A DNA stretch of 64,000 nt from Acanthochromis polyacanthus (GCF_021347895.1 NC_067121.1:17991962-18055961), one strand, 5' to 3'; positions 48,127 to 60,413 are shown, counted from the first letter of the stretch. Made by a program: numbers and translations. The notes: generated by a model not told the origin, from the letters alone.

Positions 48127-48414
48127 CACACGCCCAGGCACACGCACAAAATGCACAAAAATACACACTCCCTTTGGTTACACATTTCTATTTTCTCTCA
48201 CTTTCTCATATCCTTCTTAGAAAAAGGCAGCTCTCCAAAATGTTGTGATTAAGTCTGATCTCCTAAACTGTAAATACCCTCCTCCCCTCCTTTCCAGAAA
48301 GGGGCTTCATTGCACCTCTATGGCCCTAGAAGACTGGAAAATAACAAACTCAATCTAAAATGTGGTCGACCTGAAAAAGCGCGTTTAAAAAATACTAGTA
48401 CTGTTACACTTACA

Positions 48415-48646
48415 GGGCTGCACATCTGGGATCTTTCTGCATGTTCTCCCTGTGCATGCGTGGGTTTTCTCCGGGCACTCCGGGTTCCTCCCACAGTCCA
48501 AAAATATGCTGAGGTTAACTGGTTACTCTAAATTGCCCTAAGTGTGATTGTTTGTCTGTATATGTGGCCCTGCGACCTGTCCAGGGTGTCCCCTGCCTTC
48601 GCCCGAGTCAGCTGAGGATAAAGCGGTGTATAGATGATGGATGGAT
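48415..48646 (+). repeat. repeat family C, copy 4 (5'-truncated, internally deleted)
   Basis: Starts near GGGATCTTTCTGCATGTTCT and lacks the tRNA-like head. It also misses the ATGGAGTTTGC segment and the GATAGGCTCTAGCACC part, and ends GTATAGATGATGGATGGA. Confidence 0.7.
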
Positions 48647-48959
48647 GTTACTACTACCACTAATATTAATGACAATAATACAAACAGAAGAAGAATAATA
48701 AGAAGAATTACTCATTCAAATTTGCTTCGAATTACTAGTTAATTTGGCATCCATGAGACACTTTGGTTCTGTGGAACCTGACCCAGAACCCCTGTCTGGC
48801 CAAATTCCACTTCATGCTCTACAATGCGAATTGTCATAATGCACCGAACAAAGGAAACATAAGAGGCATTCACAGCTGGAAAAAAAGTGACTTATGCTGT
48901 GACACAATGATTTTCTGTAATTTAAAAAGAAACTTAGGAGCAACTGAAAATCCTGTGTG

Positions 48960-49150
48960 ATGCTGAGGTGTATTGTGATGTGTCTGCACAGTGACATCAG
49001 CATCAGTAATGGTTATAAGTGCAAGAGAAGACACCTTTTGCCACTTTTTGGGACTTATCCAACAGAAATCCTACAGCGAATGAGCAGCCTTGGTGGAGTA
49101 AATGTGCTCTCTGAGTGCTTTTCCAGTTTCTTTATTTGTTCTATGCTTTC
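48960..49150 (+). repeat. repeat family B 3' fragment
   Basis: Ends GAGCAGCCTTGGTGGAGTAA then GTGCTCTCTGAGTGCTTTTC, the family B terminus. Confidence 0.5.
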
Positions 49151-49736
49151 ATTTTAGAGTACAATGAGACAATAACATACATAATTTCCAATTAAAAAAA
49201 TGGAAAAATTGGGGTGATTTAAAACTGTTGGCTGGTAGTGTATATATTAGTACTTGAAACTGCATTGAGGACTGCTAGATATTACAGTTTTGGATATTTC
49301 TTTTATATTACTGACATAGCTAATAATATGATGCATATATGCTAAGAAATGGGATAACGTATGTCCTGAGGAAGATGTCATGTTAAAAAGATCAGTGCAG
49401 CATTTCCATGTAATTTAAAAGTAAAGATCATCCAAGATTAAAAAAAAAAGATTGAAGAAGATCAAAAACAGATGTTCAGCAAGTGACAGCAGCTGACCAG
49501 AAGCACTCTGTACACATGGCAGTCTGACCAGGCAGCATGAAGTCATTGGGATATCATGAAAGAAGACAGAGTTACATGCAGTTTTGCCTCTGAAATGCAG
49601 TCAGTTAAATATAACAGCGAGTGTCAGTCAAGGTGAGTACAATAGTGTGGCTTACAAGCTTCAACCTGTCATTGTCTCAGAGTTGTGCTTCCCTCTAGTG
49701 TTGAATATCTGTTAGCAACAGGCAATACATCTATTA

Positions 49737-50070
49737 ATTCATCCATTATCTATACACCGCTTAATCCTCATTAGGGTCATGGGAGGGCTGGAATCTATCC
49801 CAGCTGACTTGGGGTGAAGGCAAGGGACACCGTGGACAGGTCACCAGTCTATCAGAGAGACAAACAATCACATGTAGATTCATACCTCAGCATGTTTTTG
49901 GACTGTGGGAGAAAGCCGTAGTACCTCAAGAAAACCCACACATGTACAGGAGGAACATGCAAACTCCACACACAAGGATCCCAGTCCCAACCCGGGACAC
50001 TAGGGATGCAAACCAGGGATCTTCTAGCTGCAAGACAACAGTGCTAACCACCGCAACACTGTGCAGCCCT
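49737..50070 (-). repeat. repeat family C, copy 5
   Basis: Reverse copy: ATCCATTATCTATACACCGC at one end, GTGCTAACCACCGCAACACT and GTGCAGCCCTGC at the other. Confidence 0.72.
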
Positions 50071-50590
50071 GCAGGCAATACATTTGAACAGAATTAGTAA
50101 TGTAACATAACCAAGCAAACTGACTGCACCCTGTTCTACAGAGTAACATGAAAAGCCATTTTTTGAAACTTCAAACATGATGTTTACTTGGTTTGACTGC
50201 TTGTCTCCTCTGTTTAGCCTTTAAGGTTAATTAGCTGGAAATGAAGGCTAATAGTGTAAAAAGAAACCTCAGATGTGATAAAGATGTGACATTTACCTTA
50301 TGAAGAACTATTGTCTCAGTGTATTGTTCTGATGTTTGCATCATTAGCTGTGACTGCTCAAGGTCAGAAAGCATTTCAATTCAGAGCGTTATCATTAGAC
50401 CAGATGATGAGCTCTGACAATGGCTCAAAGACAGATCGATACACCTGGCCAGGCATCTTTCACTGGCTGCTCCCTCAATCAATAGTCACTGTCAGACTCA
50501 ACATGAGCTCAGCACGTCCTGTCTGCTGTGCTTGTGTCTGACTGAAGACCAGAGATGGAGAGTAGTGCTCTTAACCTGGTAAAATCTTAG
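50071..50590. other. no gene recognised
   Basis: Intergenic; the 76-residue frame at 50311-50541 has no motif. Confidence 0.35.
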
Positions 50591-50921
50591 TTCACAAAAT
50601 TGTTCTTGGCAGCAAAGAGAAAAGGACTGTTGTTAGTCAATACCTTGAGTCACTATCCCTAGAAACCAAAAACCAAGTCCCAAACCTTGGTGTGACTTTC
50701 AGTAGTCATATCAGGTCAATCACCAAAACAGCCTTCTATCAACTTAAGAACATATCCAGAGTGAAGGATTCACGTCCACAAAAGAGCAGGAGAAGCTTAT
50801 TCATGCTTTCATTTCCAGGAACTTGACTACTGTAATGGCCTCTCCCAAAGGAGCATTAAACAGCTGCAGCCCGAGTGTTGACCAGAACAAAGACATCAGA
50901 ACACATCAGTCCAGTTCTTAA

Positions 50922-51655
50922 AGGGGAACTTCAGTTTTTTCAACCTGGGGTCTGTTTCCATATGTAATTTCATACATGTGAGTGATGGAGAAATGAATTT
51001 TCGACATAGCTCCAGTATTTAGCCAGGCAGGCAGCTTAGCAGTTCAGCTAGCAGCTCGGCTAGCGAAAAGTATGGGGCAGCTGCCCCCCCCCCGCGTCAA
51101 AGTCCGCCCTAACGTGCTTTTGCCCCACACTGACCGGCTCAGATAGTCTCAATGAGTGTCCCACAACATACTAGAGATGAGAAGTGAACGAAAACCTCCA
51201 CATTACCTGGCGATCGCTCTTTGTTGTGGCCTGTATCCAAATCTCAGGACGCTAGAAAGCAAATCTCGTTCCGAAATCGCACGAGAGCTCGCGACAAAAC
51301 CTATCGCGCGATTTCGGAACGAGATTTGCGTTCTAGCATCCTGAGATTTGGATACAGACCACAACAAAGAGCGATCGCCAGGTAATGTGGAGGTTTTCGT
51401 TCACTTCTCATCTCTAGTATGTTGTGGGACACTCATTGAGACTATCTGAGCCGGTCAGTGTGGGGAAAAAAGCACGTTAGGGAGGACTTTGATGCGGGGG
51501 GGCCAGATGCCCCATACTTTTCGCGAGCTGAGCTGCGAAGCTGCCTGCCTGGCTAAATACTGGAGCTATGTCGAAAATTCATTTTTCCATCACTCACATG
51601 TATGAAATTACATATGGAAACAGACCCCACGTTGAAAAAAAAACGAAGTTCCCCT
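50922..51655. mobile_element. 734-bp palindromic element inserted at TTAA
   Basis: TTAA at 50918-50921 and 51656-51659 bounds a sequence that is one long imperfect palindrome. Each ~350-base arm begins AGGGGAACTTC and ends near 51275-51300, where the arms meet with almost no spacer. Arm features such as GACATAGCTCCAGTATTTAG and GCGATCGCTC mirror each other. A TTAA target suggests mobilisation by a piggyBac- or Kolobok-type transposase. The open frames inside are not genes. Confidence 0.85.
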
Positions 51656-52050
51656 TTAAGTCTTTACACTGGCTCCCAGTCAGCCATAGAATAGATTTTA
51701 AAGTTCTGCTACTGATCTTTTGGTCACTGAATGGTTTAAGTCCAGAATACATTAATGACATGTTTATGGAATATAAACCCAGTAGGGCACTGAGATCTAC
51801 GGACTCAGGTTAGATAGTAGAGCCCAGAGTTCAAAGCAAACACGGTGAAGCAGCATTTTGCCGTTACCAAAGGAACTGAGGTCAGCAGCAAATGTTCATA
51901 TTTGCAAGTCCAGGTTAAAAACTTTGCTTTTTTCATGCTTTCATGACTGAACTCTTTTAAAACACTATCTGCATTGTTTGTACTGTTAATAATTTTCATG
52001 TAAATTATTCTTTTTACTGCATTCATATTTTATATTTTTTCAATTGTATT

Positions 52051-53190
52051 TACAGTTTTTTTTGATTGCTAACACGCGTTGGTCGAAACTGAAGTCACAT
52101 GTTCAAAACTCTTAACACAGTCTGCAAAACAGAAGTCCATGTGGACTGAACTGTGAATCACTTTCCATTGCTTTTACACAAAATGCATTCAGTGACCACA
52201 GTCACCAAAATTCATGTACTCTTTTCTCTGTTTCTAGTTCACCACCGGCAAAACACAAGACTTTTACAGCACATTTTTCAAATGCAAACACACTTTGTTC
52301 AAAACAGTTAAAAACACAAACAAAACAGAAGGATGAGGAAAAAAACACGGGGAATTTCTGCTGCAGCCACATTGAAATCTGTTGAAAATCATATCAAAAT
52401 ATTGAAAATTAAAATAAATAAAACTATTATGTAATTCCAAACACAGCCGAGTGTAGTTGTCAGCTGAAAACCAATTCAGGTGATCTGTGTTTGGTCTCAT
52501 CAGAAACCATATAGAAGGAGACACTCAAAAAAGTTCCACCCACAATGCATCAGAGAAGACATCAGATGTAATGAATGGAAACATGAAGCCAAATGCAGAT
52601 GACAGGGTGTGAATGTTACAGTATACATGTGTTGTTGGTTTTTGAGTTTTATCTCTTGATTTCTATTCTGTCCTCTGAATTCTGCATTTTTTTTTCGTTT
52701 ACAGTAAAGTTTTTATTTTTTGTAAGGTCCCAAAATACCGATGCAAAGGCACAGAGAAAATACGTCAGTGTTGTTGAAGTAAACTGCTGCATTCCTGATT
52801 CATTCTTGTTGTAGTATATTACAATGATTTAGAACAATCAGAGTGCAAAGATCTTACTTTATAATAAAATACCGATTTATCTAAAAAGAAATCATTCAAA
52901 CTTGAAAGATTAAAATGTGTTTCATGTAATGCTCTCTGTTGTTAGTATTTTGTGGTTCAGCGTCCTAAGACTGGTAGTGTTTATTTCCAAAGTGAGACTA
53001 TTTGCTAGTGTTGTGGTTGAATGAGCTTATTTTGAGACATGTATGAAGTGTTTTGTTGGTGAGAAACAGTTTTGGGGACAAGATTTACTGTTTAGCTGAG
53101 ATACATGATGGAAATGCAGACTGTGTTAAGAGTTTTGAACATGTGACTTCAGTTTCTACCAATGCGTGTTAGCAATTGAAAAAAACTGTA
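52051..53190. mobile_element. mariner-like element with 77-bp inverted repeats
   Basis: Ends TACAGTTTTTTTTGATTGC and, reversed, TACAGTTTTTTTCAATTGC, continuing as matched repeats through CTAACACGC, GAAACTGAAGTCACATG and AACACAGTCTGCA. TA target on both sides. The 1.0-kb interior has no recognised transposase; a short minus-strand frame at 52264-52524 (NWFSADNYTRLCLELHN) may be its relic. Confidence 0.75.
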
Positions 53191-53330
53191 TAATCAAGTT
53201 TTATTTTATTTTAAATTGCATGTTGTAATTTTCAGTATTTTTTTTTGTTTGTTTGTTTCTATGTGAAGCACAATGAGCTACTCCTGTATGGGGTAGTGAG
53301 AGTGCCAAATTACAAAAATAAATCTATAAA

Positions 53331-54483
53331 AGAATCATAACATAAACGTGGAAATAAAAGACAAATAAAAAAAGAAAAATAAATAATGCTGCTATATAAA
53401 GTAAAATGAGTCCATTAAAGAAAAGGCTTGTAAAAGTAGAAATATAAAGACAAATAAATGAAATTAAAAAAGCAAAGGAGATATGTGCAGAAAAATGTGC
53501 ACAGTAGGAATGTCGTGTGCAGGCGCAGAAGGAATCCTGGTTGAGGAGAAACACGGCGGCGGCAAATTTGATGAGAGAACTTTGAAGACTTGCTGAAGAT
53601 ACAGAACAAAATGAATATGATGGAGAATACGTGAATATAACTTTTGCTGCACTTCTGTAATGAGAGAAATTTTCCCTGAACTCAGGCTCACAGGCTCGTT
53701 CGTTAAAACAACGTTGACAGCAGCACATTTTAAAAACAAATAGCTCGAGGAAAACCATGGAGCTGAGTGTGTGACTGTAAATAAAATGAATGAATTACAC
53801 AGAGGCTGTCATGGGTCACTAGTAACTTTAGGTATGCATTTGAGGGTTAATCAGATACTTTCTTAGGTTCCATTCAGTTTCAGTTCAAACACTGATCAGC
53901 CAAGGCGTACAGCAGAGCACCATCGATGCTTTTTCCGATTGCTTCCAGAGCTTTGGTGTCTAATTGTTCTGACTTCAGTCTTTCTGCTCCCACAAAGGAA
54001 AAATAATCCTGTTTATGAAACGCTGCTGTGTAAGCCAGTAGCCTGTGTGTAAGGATTAAACAGCTGAAAACAGAATCAATGTTTTCCTTTGACATGCTCA
54101 CACAGGATGATGCCTTATTGCCCTGGGACCTCCACTGGCTGCCTGCTCCGTGTCAGAACTGAACCTTGAGCAATGTTATCTTCATCTTTGTGTCTCCTTT
54201 TACCTTTGTCTGCTTTTTTATCTCTTCATACTGCTCTGCTGCCACCACCCACCACATCAATTTCTAACCTTGTGAGATTTCTGGCTTTGCCTGATTTGGA
54301 TCCTTCTGGTAAACAATGCATATGGCTGATTAATGTTTTATGTATACTGTGTGTGAGTGTGTACTTCATGGCAGAAAATAATGAAAGCCCCTCAGATTAC
54401 CAGGGGGAGGTCGCTTTGGAGGTGCCAATTGTGGTAGACAGCAGATGAGTGCAAATTAAATTTTCATTACCTGTGGTTGCCAC

Positions 54484-54485
<2 letters not shown>
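53331..54485. other. no gene recognised, one weak exon-like frame
   Basis: The minus strand at 53885-54040 reads as an exon-like end (AERLKSEQLDTKALEAIGKS, then LYALADQCLN stop) with an acceptor-like ACAGCAG before it. No family or partner exon was recognised. The 144-residue minus frame at 53324-53758 is AT-rich read-through. Confidence 0.3.
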
Positions 54486-54557
<72 letters not shown>

Positions 54558-54577
54558 TGTGTGTGCGTGTGTGTGTG
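54486..54577. repeat. (GT)n microsatellite
   Basis: GT tract with a GCGCGC interruption near 54541. Confidence 0.97.
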
Positions 54578-54659
54578 ATGCATACAGTCTATGGTGTGAT
54601 GATGGAGAGTTTGACTTGCTGTGTTGAGTATTTGACTGTTTAAATGTGGTACTTTAAAA

Positions 54660-55725
54660 TGGGTATACTTTTACAATGCCTGTTGAAAAAAAAGTTGCCA
54701 CTTGGATTTAACTAAGCAAATAGGTAAGAGCCTTCAATTGAATAATTAGTGCAGCGATGAATATGTGACGATGCAGTGAGTAGTTTCTTCTTTCCTAAAC
54801 AGCCATGTTGGAAGACATCCTGTGGTCGTAGAAAGGATGTCAGTCAGTTTCAGAAGAGGGAAATTATTGGTCTGAATCAAGCAAAGAAAACAACTAAGGA
54901 GATTTCTGAATCGACTAAAATCGGGTTAAGAACCGTCCAACACATTATTAAAACCTGAAGGATGATGAGCCATGGTGGGCAGCGTGTTTTTGAAGAGTTT
55001 GATCTTGCTTCGGAGTCTGACAGCATTAGCATAGCATTAGCATGAATACAACTGTGTTTGGTTTTTGTCTTCTGTTTACTAACACAAACAATATATTCGG
55101 ATCTCGAAATTAATATTCAGATACCATCACAATGACCAAATGTTTGGATATTCGGGTCCAGCCCCAGAAGAGAGGCGGATGAAATGATGCACCTATCATG
55201 GCTAGTGCCTACCGTACAAGCAGGTAGTGTTAGGGTTTTGATCTGGGATTGCTGCAGTTGGTCGGGTCCAGCAACATTATGCTCCAAAGTATGACATCAG
55301 ATGACAACCAAAGTATACTAAGAAATACCAGGATTTCCATGAACAGAGTTTTTCTTCCCTGATGGCATCGACATGTTCCAAGATGATGATGCAAGGATTC
55401 ATGGGGCTCACATTGAGAATGAGTGGATCAGGGTGGTTGAGACATCATTTTCACACATGGATTGGCTTCCACAGAGTCCAGACCTCAGCCCCTATGAGAA
55501 TCGCAGGGATGTGTTGGAGAAAACTTTGCCCAGCGATCCGATTCTCCTATCATCAATGCAAGATCTTGGATGAAAATGAATGCAACTCTGGACAGAAAGA
55601 AATGCTGTTGCATTGCAGAAGCTTATCGAAGTTATTCTACAACGAACGTGCGTTGTTCTCAAAGCTGAAGATGGTTCAACAAAATATTAGAGTGTGCGAC
55701 TTTTATTTTCAGACGGATAGTGTAT
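54660..55725 (+). mobile_element. Tc1-like element with broken transposase
   Basis: The plus strand has a paired-type HTH part: KDVSQFQKREIIGLNQAKKT then KEISESTKIGLRTVQHIIK (54835-54955). After an interruption there is [18 protein letters not shown] (55370-55430; QDNDP.H.A in intact copies) and [19 protein letters not shown] (55455-55510), with the last catalytic E in YEN. A left-end-like AAAAAAGTTGCCACTTGG lies at 54686. About 190 bases at 54976-55167 look inserted. Inactive. Confidence 0.75.
54976..55167. mobile_element. probable nested insertion in the Tc1 copy
   Basis: The transposase frame stops at GAGCCATGGTGGG and resumes at GAAGAGAGGCGG. The intervening DNA has TTAGCATAGCATTAGCATGA and ends TATTCGGGTCCAGCCCC, a motif seen at the edge of other fish repeats. 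Ends and duplication are not resolved. Confidence 0.4.
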
Positions 55726-55920
55726 ATCCCCAAATAGTTTTCTCAGTTATGGGATTGGATACCTGGAAATAATAACTGAAATGTTGATCTCTTGTCTCAT
55801 ATTCATCGTTTGATAATCGTATTGATATCAAACCCAAACATTGTCAGCAAAAATACATGATTGGCCTCACTGTCCCAATACTTTTGGAGGGGAGTGTATA
55901 TTGAGCATATATGAGTGCAT

Positions 55921-56077
55921 ACCTGATCAAGAACTTTGAGTATCTTCTGTGTCTTCTCTCTGGCAATCTTCCCTTGCTTCTGATGAGCTCAATCAGGTTG
56001 TTGTGGTGCTTGTCCAAGGAAGTCAGGAATCTTGTCTGAAGTGGAACAGTTGCAATCCTGAGAAATTCTGCGTCGAT
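55921..56077 (-). pseudogene. possible isolated exon of an unidentified gene
   Basis: The minus strand reads IDAEFLRIATVPLQTRFLTS, LDKHHNNLIELIRSKG, then more basic residues to a donor CAG|GTATGC at 55921. A TTTTTAAG acceptor-like site after a (TTG)n tract opens it. A one-base shift in the last third gives a more protein-like KQGKIAREKTQKILKVLDQ, so it may carry a frameshift. I recall similar segments before the C-terminal domain of fish SAMD3-like uncharacterised proteins, but cannot confirm. No neighbouring exon recognised. Confidence 0.35.
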
Positions 56078-56082
56078 CTTAA

Positions 56083-56109
56083 AAACAACAACAACAACAA
56101 CAACAACAC
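56083..56109. repeat. (CAA)n trinucleotide repeat
   Basis: Eight CAA units next to the acceptor side of the exon-like frame; on the minus strand it forms a (TTG)n pyrimidine-poor tract. Confidence 0.9.
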
Positions 56110-58114
56110 AGAAATATAATAACATTACAACCATGTGTGTCAGATTGTTATGTTAACAATGGCCAAAACATGCATATTGAATAAACTTGGCCCAAATTTT
56201 AGTAGATTTCTTATGATAGAGGGTTTATATCTTTTACTTTACAGGCCACCACAAACATTTTATTCAAAGATTACAAGCCTCATCCGTTGTGAACAGTGCA
56301 GGCCATCTTTACTTCTGTTAGAAGTGACAATTTCTCATTTTATTATTCTATGCATGTCATGTTATTGTTCTGTGGTTTTGTTGTAATGTGAAGGTCAGAC
56401 TTCTCTTCCCTGTGGTAGTGGTCAAGGTCAATACCAGGGGCAGGTTTTAAAAGGCTGCCAACTTCCATCAGGCTGTCAGGCTGCCTGTGGTCCACAATGT
56501 GTCCATAGTGGGCATTTCATGGCGGCTGTGTTGTACATTTCTATATTTGTTTGCTGCTCATGAAATAAACTCCTTTGGTCTGCATCAAATCTTTCACACC
56601 AGCCTTCTGAATTAACAACCCAGCTGAAATTGTTTTTATTGTAACACACTAGCTGGATTATATTCACTGTCAGGACTGAGTATGACATCAATGCAGGGTG
56701 CAAAAAAAGGAAAATTAGTCATTTAGGCTGACTAGTTCATTTGCAGTTCTTTTTGCTCTCAATGAACTCAGTTCCTGACAAACAATTGGACAAATGCAAT
56801 CTATGTGCCTTCAAAAGGTCTTGTCATTGAAACAACATGGGAAGTAAGAACTGACCCTATTTACAGTTTTACAGACACCATATTTCTCCTCCAGTCCAAG
56901 GACATGCAGCTCATATGGTTTAGAGACTCTGAAGAGCTCAACGGTACATGATTATGGCTATGATGTGAACCCATCCATCTGTGTGAGCCTCTCAGTAAGC
57001 TGGCCACCTGTCCAGCCCGTAGCAACTCCTCCATACAAGGCATCCTGGGGGAGGGATCATATATTTCTGGATACATGAGAATTCATTCATAATGTCAACC
57101 ACAATATCATGAAGAAGGAATGCAATCAGTAAAAAATCTCTAAAACGATGCACAAAGCCAGACTCTGACACTACTGAGCAGTATTGTATGAATCTGACTC
57201 TACAGTTTCCAACACCACAAACTTCTCTTGGGGCATGGGGGTGTCTAAAAGCTTTTAACTGGTCAGAGATTGGGAAGACTTGACAGGAGAGGCAGTGGAT
57301 TAGGAGACTATGAGGAAAATACATGCCAGATATTAAAAGGACAATTATATTTCTGATGGCTTCAACAAACCAGGACCTTTGGTTTGCAGCTGAGTGTGGA
57401 GCAGCCTTAGAGATAAGGTAAGGTGAGTGAGGCTGAAGTAGAGTCGCTGTCATGTCAAAAGTAGCATCTGATTAGGATATCTCCTGAGTCCTTTTTTTCC
57501 CCCAACTTTTTCTGGCCATTTCCGACTGGGAAGAGAGCCTCAAATAGATCGAGAGTGAAAGACAAACTATTGACGGTTGGAAAAACACAATTGTCTATAA
57601 TATTTCCATTTACTGAAGATTTCCCCAGATCTGAACTAAGAAAACAACAGAATGAAATTACACATGGGTTAATAAAGGCTGCCTATACAAATTGTGCACT
57701 TGCAGTCACCAGCTATTTTATTATGCACACGTGAAGTCTAATGCAATTCAACACAAAGGTGCTACCATATATTCTACATCTATAAAATGAACACTTTGTC
57801 CACCCATTAACACACACAATGGAGAAAAATATTAGGGATTTATTTACATTTCACTATGACCTCAATAATAAATATGAAGTAGAATTTTTAAGTTACTGAC
57901 AAAGACAACAAAAATTGAAAATGCAGAGGCCATACTAAGTAGAATTTAAGGCAGAGTTTGTGTATTGGATTACATTTTGATTTTCCAAATGTACATGCCG
58001 TTGGAAGGGTGTGAATTAACAATGCATAGAAATAACCCTACAAACAATAAAAACTTGGCAAATGTCAAAATGGGTCTTGCTTATATCTAAGAATAAAAGA
58101 AAACTAATATTAAT
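56110..58114. other. no gene recognised
   Basis: Intergenic DNA. The 153-residue minus frame at 56992-57453 is the longest frame here but shows no family motif, signal or splice context. Confidence 0.35.
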
Positions 58115-58117
58115 ATG

Positions 58118-58378
58118 GGGCTACACGGTGCCTTGGTGATTAGCACTTTTGCCTTGCAGTTAAAAGAGGTTCGCATCCCAGCCTTCCTGGAATCTTTCTG
58201 CATGCAGTTTATATGTTCTTCCTGTGCATGTGTGGGTTTACAGCGGGTTCTCCGTCTTCCTCCCACCGTCCAAAAACATGCTGAGGTTAATTGGTGACTC
58301 CAAATTGTCAGCTGGGATAGACTCCTGCTCCTCCATGACTCTAATGAGGATTAACTGGTGTATAGACAATGGATGGAT
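58118..58378 (+). repeat. repeat family C, copy 6 (diverged)
   Basis: GGGCTACACGGTGCCTTGGT, ATTAGCACTTTTGCCTTGCA, CCTCCCACCGTCCAAAAACA and an ATGGATGGAT tail. It lacks the CTGCGACAGACTGG part and is older than the 46.9-kb copy. Confidence 0.7.
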
Positions 58379-58380
58379 AA

Positions 58381-60413
58381 TATTAATATTGTTTTTTTTT
58401 TTTTTTTTTATGTGAATTTATTGGGTACAACAAAGCCTATAGGAACACACTTCCCTTTCACGGTGCAAATGTGTTCCCTATTAAACACGTAGCATAGAAC
58501 ACTGGGAACAGAGCCAAACAGCTGAGGAGAATAGACAAGCAGAGCATGGAGGACAGAAAAGTCAGTGAAGGAGAGAAGCTATGGGGATAGGGGAGGATGG
58601 ACGGTGCTGAGATAAGATCTGGACAGTCTGTGTTGTTCCATGTCAGTTGAAGGGCTTTTACCTTGATCTGCCAGTGTCCTGTAGAGCAAAACCTGCTGAC
58701 GGCAGGAAGATCCACTCAGCTGGGTCAAAGTCTCCTCCTCGAGTTTCCTACATGCAGTTTGCCAAGGGTACGAATCTAAAAACTGGCTATGAGTGGAGGT
58801 AGTGCTGGATGTGCTTGAAAATGAAGTTTTCATTTTGATCTGTTTTTCATGGCCCAAAAATTGATGCAACCAAAGTACATTTGTCATGATAAAGCAGTGT
58901 GAACAGTTTTGGATCGTTTTTATCTCATAATATTATTTATTTTGTCCTTTGCAGTCAGAAAAGTTGCTATTTTTTCTGTCTCTGTTTGTGTCTCTCTTTG
59001 TCTATGTGTTGGTTCCATCTCCCTCTTCCATCTCTTCCTGTTTCATTTGTATTTGACGCCTGTTCTTTGTCTGTCTTTTCTCTCCCTTTTGATCGCCCTG
59101 ATTACTTTCACCCATGTCTCATCTCCCCAACCAGTTCTGAGAGTTTAGATAGACTCACTTCGTCCTGTTCGTTACTCTGTTTACCTGCCAGAGTTCTCCC
59201 TGTGTTCACCTGCCTCTGGTTTGTATATTTAGTTTCTTCTTTTTAGTTCAGGCTTTGCTTCTGTTATCCTTTTGGAATTTTGGTTAATTTTGCCAGCTGC
59301 CAGCGCTTTTGATTTATCTGGACAGTGGTTTGTTTTTCTGTCAGCTTTTAAATTAAAGTTCCATTTTTGTTTCTTAAATGCCAGACGCTGGTTCATTGGG
59401 ATTTTAAAGTCAACAATTCACAACAAAAAGAAAAAAGATTAGATGAGGTGACAGTCAATTTCACAAAACTGTGACATGAGTACAGACTGCATTATACAAA
59501 TGGTTTCTCTACTCATGTCAGTAATTTTATAAATAAAGACAAACAGTTTTCCTTTAAAACAAAAAAACACACAAATAAAAAAAACATTTTCTTATGAACT
59601 GACACACATGCTATATTCACGAGTTTAAACACAAAGCCTAAGATTATAGTGTATAATGAGAACAAAATAATCACTAAGAGTGAAACCAACGACTTCGCTG
59701 ACAGTAAGTTAAGCAAGAGAGTTCAGGGGAATGTAGGCGGAGGACCAGAATGGAGACAAGAAACCAAGATCTAGGTTGGTGTAGAATGCTGTCAGATTGA
59801 AGAATCCAATGGGTAGCAACATGGATCACTAAATAGGAGAATGGAGGTTAGTGCAAGCAAAGCAACAGAACCAGAACTGAAGTAGAGATGGCCTGAGTGG
59901 ACTAAAACGGTCTGGTATCAAATGATAAACTGAGCCCATGTTTTATGGCAGGTGGAGGTCATAGACAGGTGGGTCACTCCCCATCGCAGACCGATCTGCC
60001 AGCAACAGGGTGTACATGGTGGAGATGGAGGGCATGAAAGTCAGTTCCCTTGCAGACTGCATTAGACTGTCCTCCAGCATTTCCCTATACTTTGCTGTAT
60101 TCCTTTGCCCTGTACATTTACAAGCCTCTTACTTAGTGTTCCACAGGACTTCTGGTAAACTCTAGTCTAAATCTAACATGACTTTTTTTTTTTCCAACAG
60201 TGGCTTGCTCTTTACCATTCTCCAAAGTTTTTACTTGGAAATTTTCTTGCATTCATCCCCTCACTTGTGCTTTTCAATAAAATTTTCAAACGGTTGCTTC
60301 ATATTTTCTCTTCATGGTGTAGTTATAGCCAGGAGTATTGATTCACCATTGACTAGACCTTCCAGATACAGGTGTTTTTATACAATAGTCACTTTGGACA
60401 CATTCACCGCAAT
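58381..60413. other. no gene recognised; retroelement-like T-rich tract
   Basis: 58391-58410 is a T run. 58980-59400 is pyrimidine-rich (plus strand) and ends TTAAATTAAAGTTCCATTTT then GGTTCATTGGGATTTT, in the style of fish LTR 3' ends, but limits are not fixed. No coding evidence. Confidence 0.3.

Larger units (their letters stand above)
50595..53330 (+). mobile_element. L2-like LINE 3' half, split by two DNA elements
   Basis: Pieces in order: RT C-terminal part (50600-50921; NLGVTFSSHIRSITKTAFYQ-type residues, then SPVL), a TTAA insertion, SLHWLPVSHRIDFKVLLLIF with LNGLSPEYINDM (51657-51830), and a 3' UTR to 52050. A mariner-like insertion follows. The terminal part (53191-53330) has TATGTGAAGCACAATGAGCT and ACAAAAATAAATC. 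TPVLKSLHWLPV is a hallmark of this LINE type and is restored across the first insertion site. Frames are broken; dead. Confidence 0.78.

Noticed and set aside
51156..51344. 62-residue frame in the palindromic element
   Set aside because: Mirrored on the other arm and non-conserved; a by-product of the inverted repeat.
53324..53758. 144-residue minus frame rich in Phe/Ile/Leu
   Set aside because: AT-rich sequence giving an apparent membrane protein; no conserved motif.
56992..57453. 153-residue minus frame
   Set aside because: Longest non-repeat frame in the right half, but composition, lack of motifs and absence of splice context suggest chance.
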